Source of the DNA: Sinomonas atrocyanea
GTDB taxonomy: Bacteria > Actinomycetota > Actinomycetes > Actinomycetales > Micrococcaceae
Assembly: GCF_030811715.1 (NCBI RefSeq)
Contig: NZ_JAUSRH010000007.1
Span: forward strand, 1 to 64,000
Direction: 5' to 3'
DNA length: 64,000 bases
Part shown: positions 39,259 through 51,377 of the stretch, one piece after another
Layout: each line of letters starts with the position of its first letter
Position numbering within the stretch: the first letter of the stretch is position 1
The notes under the pieces: generated by a model
The model's database searches: none
Told to the model about the DNA's origin: nothing
Seen by the model: only the letters and a program-made list of their open reading frames with translations
Program-made: the position numbers and the translations under genes

Positions 39259-39764
39259 CGGTCCACCCCCATCTCGTCGAGCGCGGCGCGCAGGGCCTTG
39301 AGCGCGTAGAAGCAGCGGGACTTCACCGTGCCCGCCGGCACGCCGAGCTCCAGGGCCGCCTCCGCGACGGTGAGCCGCCGGTAGTGGACCGCGACGAGCG
39401 CCTGCCGGTGCTCCCGCGTCAGCCTCGCGAGCGCCTCCTCCATGACCACGCGGTCCAGGAGCTCGTCGATGCGCTCGGCGTCCACGGCCACGGCGAAGCC
39501 GTCGCCCGCCTCGTCCACCGGGGCGACGATCCGCGGACGGCGGGACGCGAGGCGGTGCTGGTCGACGATGAGGTTCCGCACGGTGCGGTACAGGTAGGGG
39601 CGCAGGCCCTGGGCCCCCGGCGGTGCCTGCCGCCACACCCTGATGATGGCCTCCTGCACGATGTCCTCCGCCTTCTCGCTGCCCACCGCGCCACGGGCGA
39701 AGCGGCGCAGGGCGGCGCCGTGCTCGCGGTAGAGCGCCGCGACCGCGTCCTCGTCCATGGGCAT
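39255..39764 (-). CDS. ECF RNA polymerase sigma factor
   Basis: A 169-residue ECF sigma factor. Region 2 runs through ALYREHGAALRRFARGAVGSEKAEDIVQEAIIRVWRQ, and region 4 through REHRQALVAVHYRRLTVAEAALELGVPAGTVKSRCFYALKALR. It is coupled to its anti-sigma factor directly downstream. The target regulon is not visible; ECF factors of this kind normally transcribe their own operon. Confidence 0.93.
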   Translation of the reverse strand: MPMDEDAVAALYREHGAALRRFARGAVGSEKAEDIVQEAIIRVWRQAPPGAQGLRPYLYRTVRNLIVDQHRLASRRPRIVAPVDEAGDGFAVAVDAERIDELLDRVVMEEALARLTREHRQALVAVHYRRLTVAEAALELGVPAGTVKSRCFYALKALRAALDEMGVDR

Positions 39765-39921
39765 GGGGACCTCCTCGCCCCTTCACACGTCCTCCTCGCC
39801 GGCTCGGTTCACCGCACGGCGCGCCCAGGATCATTCTGCGCCGCTGCGCCCGCACGGCGGCACCTCTGGAACCGCCCCCGTGCCGCGGGTAGTGTGGGGA
39901 GCCCGAGGTGGAGGAGGAACC

Positions 39922-40089
39922 ATGTCAGACTTCCGCACCTACACGGAAGATGAGAAGCACAGTTTCGTCGCGCCGTCATGCGAACTCTGCGGGCAGCACC
40001 GGCACATCGTGTGGCAGCAGGACGGGGAGAAGTGGATCCCCCGCGACAAGGGCTGCTCCAACGAGGCCTGTCCGCAGTACAACGGCTGA
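39922..40089 (+). CDS. 55-residue CxxC zinc-ribbon-like protein
   Basis: A small protein beginning MSDFRTYTEDEKHSF. It has four cysteines in two pairs, CELC near residue 20 and CSNEAC near residue 46, consistent with one zinc ribbon. GAGGAGGAAC directly precedes the ATG, a strong start for so short a gene. Function unknown. It is divergent from the ECF sigma factor gene. Confidence 0.8.
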   Translation: MSDFRTYTEDEKHSFVAPSCELCGQHRHIVWQQDGEKWIPRDKGCSNEACPQYNG

Positions 40090-40159
40090 CGCAGTACAAA
40101 GGCTGACGGCCTGGGCGGCCACCCGCCCGCGCCCCTGAGGGGCAGCGCGGGCGGGTGGC

Positions 40160-41458
40160 CTACTTCTGCCCGCCGAGGCCCAGCACCGGCAGCAGGACCT
40201 CGAAGGCGGTGCGGAACCCGCCGCCGATGGCGCCGTGGACGTGGCCGGCTCCGGGGACGGTGCGGAAGGAGGCGGCCATGCCGGCCGCCTTGGCCGCCTG
40301 CTCGGCCCGCCGGACCCCGGGCGTGAACGTGGGATCGCCCGAGCCGACCGTGAAGACGGCGGTGATGTGCGAGTACCTGCCGTGGTGGCGGGCGAGGATG
40401 GCGGCGGGCTTGGCGGCGTCGAAGGCCTTCACGTCACCGTGGAAGACGTCGGCGATGGCCGCCTGCGGGGACTCGGCGCCGGGGTACTCCTCGCCCGAGA
40501 CGGAGAACATGGCCCCGAACAGGGCCGGGCGCTCGGCGGCGAGCTTGAAGGCGCACGCCCCGCCGTTCGAGTAGCCGCCGATGGCGGTGTGCGCCGCGTC
40601 GCCGAGGACGCTGAAGGTGCGTCGGGCCCAGGGGATGACATCGTCCAGGATGTAGCTCTCCGCCGGGCCGTAGGTTGTCGAGTCGGCGCAGGCGGGATCG
40701 CCCTTGGTGCCGATCTGGTCGGCGACGACGACGATCGGCGCCAGGCCGCGGTGGGCGGCAGCGAAGGCGTCGAGGACGTTGGCGACGGCGCCCGGGTCCG
40801 GGGTGCCCGGGTAGCCCATCATGAGGACGACGAGCGGGAGCCGGACCGGGTGGGCCGTGAGGGCAGCCGGCGGAAGGTAGACGCCGGCCCGGCGGGCGGC
40901 GAAGCCGTTGGAGGGGATCTGCACCGTGCCCCGACGGCCCACGGCGGGCATGCCGGCCGGCGGGGTCCACGCGGACAGGAGCTTTCCCGCCGCGGCGCCC
41001 TTGACGGGCCCGGCGCCCTGGGGGAGCGCGCCGAGGTCGATCGGCGGTCCCGTGGACACCCCGGCGAGGGCCCCGAGCGTCCGGTCGTAGCCGAAGTAGG
41101 CGTTGACCGCGGCCCCGCCGGACACGGCGATGACGAGGACGCCCGCCGCCGCCAGCGCCCTGCGCCAGGCCTGCCGGTCCCAGAGGCAGGCGATGGCGAC
41201 GCCGCCGGCCGCGCACGTCGCCATGAGGAGGCGGCCGACGTCCTCCGGGAGGTACAGGCCGAGGGCATCGGCGGCGTCCCACGAGACGAAGAAGGTCAGT
41301 CCCACGAGGGTCCCGGCCGCCGCGGCGAGGAGGAGCCGCTGGACCCTCCACCGGTCAGAGCGGGCGGCGACGAGCACCACGAGGACCGCGACGCCTGCGG
41401 CGACCGCGCCCCCCACGAAGGCCCCGTCGAGGATGTCCAGGCTGTAGATCCAGTCCAT
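40160..41458 (-). CDS. membrane-anchored alpha/beta-hydrolase esterase
   Basis: A 432-residue protein with about four N-terminal membrane segments (residues 10-125) and an extracytoplasmic esterase domain of the esterase-D/antigen-85-like fold. The nucleophile elbow is GGYSNGG near residue 297. Candidate Asp and His lie in GSGDPTF and GAGHVHGA. The domain layout resembles mycolyltransferase-like esterases of actinobacteria, but the substrate is unknown. It ends convergent with the small zinc-ribbon gene. Confidence 0.85.
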   Translation of the reverse strand: MDWIYSLDILDGAFVGGAVAAGVAVLVVLVAARSDRWRVQRLLLAAAAGTLVGLTFFVSWDAADALGLYLPEDVGRLLMATCAAGGVAIACLWDRQAWRRALAAAGVLVIAVSGGAAVNAYFGYDRTLGALAGVSTGPPIDLGALPQGAGPVKGAAAGKLLSAWTPPAGMPAVGRRGTVQIPSNGFAARRAGVYLPPAALTAHPVRLPLVVLMMGYPGTPDPGAVANVLDAFAAAHRGLAPIVVVADQIGTKGDPACADSTTYGPAESYILDDVIPWARRTFSVLGDAAHTAIGGYSNGGACAFKLAAERPALFGAMFSVSGEEYPGAESPQAAIADVFHGDVKAFDAAKPAAILARHHGRYSHITAVFTVGSGDPTFTPGVRRAEQAAKAAGMAASFRTVPGAGHVHGAIGGGFRTAFEVLLPVLGLGGQK

Positions 41459-41507
41459 GCCGCCTCCCGGCCACCGTCAGCGCGCGCGGCCGGTGCCGGC
41501 CGGCGGC

Positions 41508-42431
41508 TCAGGGTGCCGTCTGCGCTGCGCGTCCGTCCTCGGGGCCTCCCCGCAGGGAGGCCTCGTCCACACCATGCCCATCGGCATCATGATCGGACGT
41601 CAGCTCGTCCTCGTCCAGCTCTACGAACTCGACGGTGGCGAGGACCGTCCCGTCTCCGGCGTCGATCATGGACGCCTCGTCGCCTTCCTCGACCATCACG
41701 TACTCCCCCAGGTCGGTCGTGAAGCGCCACCCGAAGGACTCGATCCCCTCGTGGACGTAGTTCGGGTCGGCCATCGTCACGGCCACGAGCTCGTGGCCCG
41801 CGGCGTCGCACAGCTCGCGGATCACGAGTTCGAAGTCGGGCATGTCCTCGAGGCCGTCCCCGTCCGCCGCCGCCCTGCGCTCCTCGAGGTCACCGATGAG
41901 GCCTACCCGGCGGGCGATCTCGTCCTCGATGCCGTCCTCGTCGAGGGCGAGCAGGCCCTCCTGGCCCCTGAGCCAGGACCCGTTGAGCGCCAGGAGGTCC
42001 TCCTCCTCGAGGAGGCCCTCGAACCTGTCGTCGAGGTCCTCGAGGCGCGCTACGGCCACGGAGCCCTCCGGGTCGCCGTCGAGGTACGCCTCGGTCTCCT
42101 CGACGGTCAGGGCCGCGACGGCGGCCGCCAGCTCGTCGAAGAGGGCCAGGTGCGCGGACGCGCCCATCTCGTGCAGGCCCTCGCGGACGAGGCTGTCGAC
42201 GCGCGCCCGCTCGTGGGCCGCGAGTGCGTACTGGGCGAAGCCGCCGTCCAGCATCTGCGCGAGGTAGAAGTCCACGTAGTAGCTGCGCAGCGCGTTCGGG
42301 GCGATCTCCCGCTCGTCGAGCAGCTCCTCGTACATGGCGTTGACGATGTCGATGTTCGCGTCCACGACGGCCTCGTCGCCGGCCGTGAGGGCCTCGGCCG
42401 GGAGGACGACGGGGTGCTGGGCGGTGCTCAT
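41508..42431 (-). CDS. DMP19-family protein
   Basis: A 307-residue, very acidic protein. The N-terminal part shows the DMP19 (DUF4375) pattern NALRSYYVDFYLAQMLDGGFAQYAL. The remainder is rich in Asp and Glu. DMP19 of Neisseria has been described as a DNA mimic; acidity makes a similar role possible here, but this is inference. AGGAGC precedes the ATG at 42431; the open frame further upstream has no comparable start. Confidence 0.8.
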   Translation of the reverse strand: MSTAQHPVVLPAEALTAGDEAVVDANIDIVNAMYEELLDEREIAPNALRSYYVDFYLAQMLDGGFAQYALAAHERARVDSLVREGLHEMGASAHLALFDELAAAVAALTVEETEAYLDGDPEGSVAVARLEDLDDRFEGLLEEEDLLALNGSWLRGQEGLLALDEDGIEDEIARRVGLIGDLEERRAAADGDGLEDMPDFELVIRELCDAAGHELVAVTMADPNYVHEGIESFGWRFTTDLGEYVMVEEGDEASMIDAGDGTVLATVEFVELDEDELTSDHDADGHGVDEASLRGGPEDGRAAQTAP

Positions 42432-42546
42432 GCGGGGCTCCTCGCTCGTGCGGTCACTCACGCATCGAACGTACGACGCCGGCCGCACCGCGGGCGGGCC
42501 GGCTCGGCCGCCGCGGGGTGAACGTTGGGCGAACCTTCGGCTGCGG

Positions 42547-42966
42547 TCAGCGCTGGGGGCGCCAGACCACGAGGGCCTGGGACCGCGGCTCGGGCCGCTG
42601 CCCGCGCGCGAGGCTCACGACGTCGCCGGCCATCCCGGCGGCGAACACGCGCCGGGCCTCGCTCGTGCGCTGCGTGTTGGCGAGCTCTGCCTGGAGCTCG
42701 GTCACGCGCGCGCGGAGGGCCGCCACCTGGTTCTCGAGCTCGAGGATGCGCCGGATCCCCTCGAGGGACACGCCGTCCTTCGAGAGTCGCTGCACCTCGC
42801 GGAGCATCTCGACGTCGCGCTGGGAGTAGCGCCGCTGGCGGCCGCCCTGGCGGGACGGCGAGACGATTCCCAGACGGTCGTACTGGCGCAGGGTCTGGGG
42901 GTGCATCTCGGCCAGCTCCGCCGCCACGGAGATCACGAAGATCGGAGCGTACGGGTCGATGGCCAT
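42547..42966 (-). CDS. hspR: heat shock repressor HspR, MerR type
   Basis: A 139-residue MerR-family repressor with the HspR start PIFVISVAAELAEMHPQTLRQYDRLGIV and GGRQRRYSQRDVEMLREVQRLSKDGVSLEGIRRILELE. A coiled coil follows, then a C-terminal tail. It binds HAIR elements, of which three lie in this window, and is normally stabilised on DNA by DnaK. It is the last gene of the dnaK operon, three bases after dnaJ, giving feedback control. Confidence 0.96.
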   Translation of the reverse strand: MAIDPYAPIFVISVAAELAEMHPQTLRQYDRLGIVSPSRQGGRQRRYSQRDVEMLREVQRLSKDGVSLEGIRRILELENQVAALRARVTELQAELANTQRTSEARRVFAAGMAGDVVSLARGQRPEPRSQALVVWRPQR

Positions 42967-42969
42967 GGC

Positions 42970-43950
42970 CTAGAGCCTCGCTTTCTCCGCAAGGTGTGCG
43001 CGCGGATCCGACTGGCCGTTCTTGGAGGTCGCCTCGGCGAAGGCGCGGATGGCCTGCTCGGCCTCCTTCGAGAGGTTCTTCGGGACCACGACGTCGACGG
43101 TCACGAGAAGGTCCCCCGAACCCTTGGAGGTCTTGACGCCCCGGCCCTTCACCCGGAGCGTCCGGCCCGAGCTCGTCCCGGCGGGGATCTTCATCTTCAC
43201 GGTCGGGCCGTCCGCGGTGGGGACCTCGATCTGGGCGCCGAGGGCAGCCTCGTCGAAGGTCACGGGCACGTGGATGCGGAGGTTGTCGCCCTCGCGAGTG
43301 AAGAAGTCGTGCGGGCGGACGTGGACGGTGACCATGAGGTCGCCCGGTCCGGCGGACCCGGGGCCGCCCTTGCCGCGGACGCGGACCTTCTGCCCGTCGC
43401 GGATGCCCGCGGGGATGCGGACCTCGATGACCTCGCCGTCCCGCTCGCGCAGGCCCACGGTGGTGCCGCGGATCGACCCGGCGAAGGAGATCGTGGTGCT
43501 GGCCTGGCGGTCCGCGCCGCGCTGGGGCGGGGGCTGGAAGCCCGCGCCCCCGAAGCCGCCGCCGCCGAAGAGGTCGGCGAACTCGGGCGGGAGGTTCCCG
43601 GTGTTGAAGCCGCGCGAGTGGCGGCCGGCGCCGCCGCCGAACAGCCCGCCGAAGAGGTCCTCGAAGCCTGCTGCGCCCGCCCCGCCGCCGGGGCCGCCGG
43701 CGGAGAAGCGCGCCCCGCCCATGGCGCGGATCGCATCGTACTGCTGGCGCTGCTCGGGATCGGACAGGACGGAGTTGGCCTCCGTGATGTCCTTGAACTT
43801 CTTCTCGGACTCGGCGTCGCCCGGGTTCTGGTCGGGGTGGTACTTGCGGGCGAGCTTGCGGTAGGCCTTCTTGATGTCGGCCTCGGAGGCGTCCTTGGAC
43901 ACGCCCAGAATGGCGTAGAAGTCCTTCTCCACCCAGTCCTGACTTGCCAC
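42970..43950 (-). CDS. dnaJ: DnaJ co-chaperone without zinc finger
   Basis: A 326-residue J-protein. The J domain (residues 5-75) holds HPD in [10 protein letters not shown], followed by a Gly/Phe-rich linker and two C-terminal beta domains. The four CxxCxGxG repeats of classical DnaJ are absent, so it is a type II (CbpA-like) protein. The start is GTG after AGGAG. It is separated from grpE by 154 bases that hold a family B repeat, while other genes of the operon are 2-3 bases apart. Confidence 0.94.
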   Translation of the reverse strand: MASQDWVEKDFYAILGVSKDASEADIKKAYRKLARKYHPDQNPGDAESEKKFKDITEANSVLSDPEQRQQYDAIRAMGGARFSAGGPGGGAGAAGFEDLFGGLFGGGAGRHSRGFNTGNLPPEFADLFGGGGFGGAGFQPPPQRGADRQASTTISFAGSIRGTTVGLRERDGEVIEVRIPAGIRDGQKVRVRGKGGPGSAGPGDLMVTVHVRPHDFFTREGDNLRIHVPVTFDEAALGAQIEVPTADGPTVKMKIPAGTSSGRTLRVKGRGVKTSKGSGDLLVTVDVVVPKNLSKEAEQAIRAFAEATSKNGQSDPRAHLAEKARL

Positions 43951-43989
43951 GAACGCTCCTTAGATCAGCTGCTGCTTCAAGTGTGCACG

Positions 43990-44093
43990 GTTTCGGGTAC
44001 GGATCTCGTCACGGAAATCCCGTTTCGGGTACGCGGGCGAAGGAGCCCGCGTACCCGAAACCCTCAGAGGGCGGCGAGATGCGTACCCGAAAC
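43990..44093. repeat. family B nested inverted repeat, copy 2
   Basis: Four GTTTCGGGTACG-type cores again appear as plus, plus, minus, minus. Outer arms are at 43990-44010 and 44074-44093. The inner perfect stem is 17 base pairs (44022-44038 with 44045-44061, six-base loop). It sits inside the heat-shock operon between grpE and dnaJ. The inner stem sequence differs from copy 1 beyond the core, but complementarity is kept. Confidence 0.9.
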
Positions 44094-44104
44094 GTAAGGG
44101 TGGG

Positions 44105-44776
44105 TCAGCCCTGGGGCGTCGCCACGATGACCTGGGCCGCACGCAGCACGCGCGACGAGGTGCGGTAGCCCGTGCGGAGCACCTGCTGGACGGTGTCCAC
44201 CTCGATGCCCTCGCCCGGCTGCTGGATGAGGGCCTCGTGGATGTTCGGGTCGAACTCCACGCCCGCCTGGTCGATCCGCTCGAGCCCCTGGCCGGCGACG
44301 ATCGACTCGAGCTTGCCGGCGATCGAGGCGAACGGGCCGCCCTCGAGGTCGCCGTGGGCCCGGGCCGCGTCGATGTCGTCCAGGACCGGCAGCAGCGAGC
44401 TCAGCACGCCCAGCGTGGCGACCTCCCCGGCGACCGCGCGGTCGCGGTCCACTCGGCGGCGGTAGTTCACGTACTCCGCCTGGAGGCGCAGCAGGTCGTT
44501 GCGCAGCTCGGCCACCACGGCCGCCTGCCCCTCCTGCTCGCCGGCCTCGGCCTCATTCAGGATCTGCTCGGCCTGGGCCAGCGCGTCGCCCGAGTCGTGG
44601 GCCTCGTCCACCGGCTGCATCTCCTCGTGGCCGTCGTGCGGGGCGGCCTCGGAGGCCTCCGCGCCCTCCGGGTGCCGGGCCTGGCCGGTGACCGGGTCCA
44701 CCTTGCGGTTGTCCCGGATCACCGGCTCGGGGCGCTCGGACCCGTGCTCGTTCTCGTTTCCGTGGTGAGGAGCCAT
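44105..44776 (-). CDS. grpE: nucleotide exchange factor GrpE
   Basis: A 223-residue DnaK nucleotide-exchange factor. A disordered acidic N-terminus is followed by the coiled-coil stalk (AELRNDLLRLQAEYVNYRRR). The four-helix bundle and C-terminal beta domain then carry VEFDPNIHEALIQQPGEG and VLRTGYRTSSRVLRAAQVIV. It starts two bases after the dnaK stop, so it is translated with dnaK. Confidence 0.96.
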   Translation of the reverse strand: MAPHHGNENEHGSERPEPVIRDNRKVDPVTGQARHPEGAEASEAAPHDGHEEMQPVDEAHDSGDALAQAEQILNEAEAGEQEGQAAVVAELRNDLLRLQAEYVNYRRRVDRDRAVAGEVATLGVLSSLLPVLDDIDAARAHGDLEGGPFASIAGKLESIVAGQGLERIDQAGVEFDPNIHEALIQQPGEGIEVDTVQQVLRTGYRTSSRVLRAAQVIVATPQG

Positions 44777-44778
44777 GG

Positions 44779-47712
<2,934 letters not shown>

Positions 47713-47732
<20 letters not shown>

Positions 47733-49125
47733 CCTCGGTCCCCGCGTGCCGCGGCAGCAGCGCGCTGTCCACGACGGAGGCGATCATGAGCACCGCGATC
47801 GCCATGAAGGCGAACCGGTAGGGCAGGGCCGCGGCCGCTGCGTGGTCCCCGGCGGCGGGGAGCCAGGCCGCCCCTGCCCTGATCAGGAGGGCGCCCACGG
47901 CGACGCCGAGGGCCGCGGCCAGCTGGACCAGCGTGTTCGCGATGGCGTTCGCGCTGGGCAGCTGCTCTGCCGAGACGTCGGCGTACTGGACGTTCATGTA
48001 CGCGGAGAAGCCGATGGAGCGGAACGCGCCCGAGGCCACGAGCAGCAGGGCGATGAGCGCCTCGGGAGCCTCGGGGGCGAGCAGCGCGCACCCGGCGAAG
48101 GTCGCGGCCGAGGCTCCCGCGGCGGCCACGAGCACCGGCTTGAAGCCGAAGCGGCGGATGAGCGGCGTCGTCGCCGGCTTGATGCCGATGTTGCCGACGA
48201 ACACCGCGGCGACCAGCAGCCCCGAGTGCACCGGGTCCCAGCCGAAGCCGTCCTGGAAGAGCAGCGGCAGGAGGAAGGGCACGGCCTGGATCGTGAGCCG
48301 GTAGACGAACCCGCCCGTCTGGGTCGCGCGAAACGTGCGCACGCGCAGCACGGAGAAGTCGAAGAGCGGGCGCGGCGCGCGACGCATCCAGCCCACGGCG
48401 GCGGCCAGGCCGGCCAGGCCCAGCGCGAGGGTGGCCGCGGCCCAGCCGGCCGGGCGGCCCTCGCTGAAGAGCTCGAGGCCCACCACCACGGCGGCGACGC
48501 CGAGGGTCGTGAGCCCGAGCCCCGGCCAGTCGAGCCGCCGACCGGGATCGGCGCCGCCCTCGGGCACGAGCCTCAGGGCGGCCACGAGCGCGGCGGCGCC
48601 GAGGGGCAGGTTGACGAGGAAGATCCAGTGCCAAGAGAGGTACTGGGTGAGCGCCCCGCCCACGAGGGGAGCCAGGACCGGGGCGAGCAGGCCCGGCCAG
48701 ACGAGGAACGCCGTGGCCTTCAGCAGCTCGTCCTTGGGCGTTCCGCGCAGCACCACGAGCGAGCCGACGGGGACCATCATCGCCCCGCCGAAGCCCTGCA
48801 CCGCCCGGAAGGCTGTGAGCGCCGCGAGGCCAGGGCTCAGCGCGCACGCGAGCGAGGCGAGGGTGAAGACCAGGATCGCCGAGGTGAAGACGCGCCGCGG
48901 ACCGAAGCGCTCGGCGAGCCAGGAGCTGAACGGGATGCCCATCGCGACGGCGACAAGGTAGGCCGTCATGGCCACGTTCACGTCGGCCGGGGGCACACCG
49001 AAGTCCGCGCCGATCGCCGGCAGTGCCGTCGCCAGGGCCGTGCCGTCGAGGAACTCCATGAAGTACGTCGCGGCAACGAGCAGCGCGAGGCGGGGGTTCC
49101 AGACGGCCGGGGCGGGTGAGCTCAC
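47713..49125 (-). CDS. MFS efflux transporter, DHA2 (EmrB/QacA) type
   Basis: A 470-residue multi-spanning drug:proton antiporter-like protein. It starts at GTG, with FMEFLDGTALATALPAI in helix 1, the motif WLAERFGPRRVF between helices 2 and 3, and FRAVQGFGGAMMVPVGSLVVLR as the antiporter motif region. About 14 hydrophobic segments are expected. Substrate unknown. Convergent with the FAH gene, overlapping it by 20 bases. Confidence 0.9.
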
Positions 49126-49213
49126 CGGCTCAGGGTAGCGAGGGCGCAGCCGGCGCGGCAGGAGGGTCTCGCCAGGCGAGCCGGACGCGGGGCCGGCCCG
49201 CCGGCGTCGTGCG

Positions 49214-49621
49214 TCAGTTGGCGGGGTACATGAGGGCGCTGTTGACCATCTCGGCGTTGCCCGAGGCGGTCACCGCCCAGATCACCCCGACCGTGAGGAC
49301 GACGCTGATGAGCAGCCACACGAGGCTGAACTTGATAAGGGCACGGGCGTCGGAGCGGCTGACCGACGCGGTGTCGGTGCGGACCGCGTGGAGCTGCGCG
49401 CCGAGGCGGGCCATCGGCGAGGGCACCGCGGCGAGGACCGAGTTGGACGCGCAGTCGATGCTGCCGTCGCGCAGGGTCGCGACCATGCGGTTGGCCCGGC
49501 GGTCGAGGCGCAGGCTCGCGATGTTGTCGCCGTGGCGGGCGAGGAGGATGTCCTCGCCGAGGCGCATGCGGCCGTGCCGGCGGATTCCGTGGACGCTGTT
49601 CGGGCTGTGAGTCAGGGACAT
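49214..49621 (-). CDS. hypothetical protein with C-terminal membrane anchor
   Basis: A 135-residue protein of unknown family. The N-terminal 80 residues look like a small soluble domain (RRHGRMRLGEDILLARHGDNIASLRLDRRANRMVATL). One membrane segment at about residues 98-118 (KFSLVWLLISVVLTVGVIWAV) lies near the C-terminus, so most of the protein faces the cytoplasm or it is tail-anchored. AGGAG precedes the ATG at 49621. Confidence 0.7.
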   Translation of the reverse strand: MSLTHSPNSVHGIRRHGRMRLGEDILLARHGDNIASLRLDRRANRMVATLRDGSIDCASNSVLAAVPSPMARLGAQLHAVRTDTASVSRSDARALIKFSLVWLLISVVLTVGVIWAVTASGNAEMVNSALMYPAN

Positions 49622-49776
49622 CTGCGCTCCTCTCGGGATGAGGGGCACCATCGCCCGTCAGGTCGTATATGATTCGCCCTCCACTTTACGGGCCCGGGCG
49701 GGGCGACCCCCGCGAAACCGTGCTATAAGTAGCCAACTTCACACGCTCCTGTGACCGCGTCCCCTAACGTGGTGCC

Positions 49777-50607
49777 ATGGAAGCGCCGGACAGCACCGCC
49801 AAGACCCCCGAAGACGTCTACACCCACGGCCACCACGAGAGCGTGGTGCGCGCCCATGCGGCGCGGACCGCCGAGAACTCGGCCGCGTTCCTCCTCCCCC
49901 ACCTCGCCCCCGGGCTGACGGTGCTCGACGTCGGCTGCGGGCCCGGGAGCATCACGTGCGACTTCGCGCGGCTCGTCGACCCGGGGCACGTCACGGGGCT
50001 GGACCGCTCGGAGGACATCGTGGCCCAGGCCCGGGCCCTCGCCGAGGAGCGCGGGGTCGGCAACGCCTCCTTCATCGCGGGGAACGTGTACGACCTCGAG
50101 CTCGACGACGAGTCGTTCGACGTGGTCCACGCCCACCAGGTCCTGCAGCACCTCACCGACCCGGTCGCGGCGCTGCGGGAGATGCGGCGCGTCGCCAAGC
50201 CGGGCGGGCTGGTGGCGGTGCGTGACGCGGACTTCCACGGCATGAGCTGGTACCCCGAGCTGGACGAGCTCGACGAGTGGATGGACCTCTACCAGCGCAT
50301 CGCGCGGCGCAACGGCGCCGAGCCGGACGCCGGGCGCCGGCTCGTGGGCTGGATGCAGGAGGCCGGCTTCACCGACGTCTCCCCCAGCAGCAGCAACTGG
50401 CTGTACGCGACGCCTCAGCAGAGGGCCTGGCAGGCGCGGGTGTGGAGCGAGCGGGTGCTGCACTCCGCGTTCGCCGAGCAGGCCCTCGAGTACGGCTTCG
50501 CCGAGCAGGCGGGCCTCGAGCGGATCGCTGCGGGCTGGCACCGCTGGGGGTCCTCCTCCGACGGCTGGTTCCTCATCCCCAACGGCGAGGTCATCGGCCG
50601 CGCCTAG
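49777..50607 (+). CDS. class I SAM-dependent methyltransferase
   Basis: A 276-residue methyltransferase with motif I VLDVGCGPGSITCDFARLV, the acidic loop GLDRSEDIVAQA, motif II-like FDVVHAHQVLQHL and PGGLVAVRDADF. The fold resembles UbiE/arsM-type methyltransferases; the substrate cannot be named. A TATAAG element at 49724 may be its -10. Confidence 0.88.
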   Translation: MEAPDSTAKTPEDVYTHGHHESVVRAHAARTAENSAAFLLPHLAPGLTVLDVGCGPGSITCDFARLVDPGHVTGLDRSEDIVAQARALAEERGVGNASFIAGNVYDLELDDESFDVVHAHQVLQHLTDPVAALREMRRVAKPGGLVAVRDADFHGMSWYPELDELDEWMDLYQRIARRNGAEPDAGRRLVGWMQEAGFTDVSPSSSNWLYATPQQRAWQARVWSERVLHSAFAEQALEYGFAEQAGLERIAAGWHRWGSSSDGWFLIPNGEVIGRA

Positions 50608-50682
50608 GGCTGGCGGGATGCCTAGGCCTGGAGGGCGCCCCGGCTGGCAGGCCGCGCCCCGCCGCGGCCCTACGCTGGTGGG

Positions 50683-51303
50683 GTGCCACTTTCCCTCTGG
50701 GGCGCCCTCGTGGGCGCCTGCCTGCTCATCAGCTTCACCCCGGGCGCCGGTGCCATCAACACCATGAGCAACTCGCTCACCTCCGGGTTCCGCCGCGCCA
50801 TCTGGGGCGTGCTCGGACAGCAGGCCGCCCTCGTGGTGCACCTCGCCGTGGTCGCCGCCGGACTCGGAGTGCTCGTGGCCGGCTCGCCGCTCGCGTTCAA
50901 CGTGATCCGCTACCTGGGCGCCGCCTACCTGGCCTACCTCGGCGTCCGGCAGTTCTTCAGCACGCCGGACACCTCCGCCGAGACCGCAGCGGCCCTCGCC
51001 AACGAGCCGGCATGGTCCATGTTCCAGCGCGGACTCTGGGTCAACCTCCTCAACCCCAAGGCCATCGTCTTCTTCCTCGCCTTCATCCCCGGATTCGTGC
51101 GCCCGGAGTCCCCCCTGTGGAGCCAGTACCTCATCATCGGGGCGACGATCGTCGTGGTGGACATCCTGGTGATGTGGTTCTTCTTCGCGCTCGCGGCCAA
51201 GAGCTTCCAGCGGTTCACCCGCAGCGAGCGCGGGCAGCGCACGCTCAACCGCGTCTTCGGCGTGCTGTTCGTCGGCGTGGGCGTCCTCCTCGCCGTCGTC
51301 TGA
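50683..51303 (+). CDS. LysE/RhtB-family amino acid exporter
   Basis: A 206-residue, six-segment exporter. It starts at GTG and has the family N-terminus LLISFTPGAGAINTMSNSLTSGFRR, then LGAAYLAYLGVRQF and WVNLLNPKAIVFFLAFIPGFV. It exports amino acids such as lysine, homoserine or threonine in known cases; the substrate here is not set. It stands alone. Confidence 0.92.
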   Translation: MPLSLWGALVGACLLISFTPGAGAINTMSNSLTSGFRRAIWGVLGQQAALVVHLAVVAAGLGVLVAGSPLAFNVIRYLGAAYLAYLGVRQFFSTPDTSAETAAALANEPAWSMFQRGLWVNLLNPKAIVFFLAFIPGFVRPESPLWSQYLIIGATIVVVDILVMWFFFALAAKSFQRFTRSERGQRTLNRVFGVLFVGVGVLLAVV

Positions 51304-51377
51304 GCGCCCCGTCACGGACCGGCGGCGGGGCGCCCCCGATGCGGGACGCGGCCGCCGCGGACCCTATGCTTGATCGC

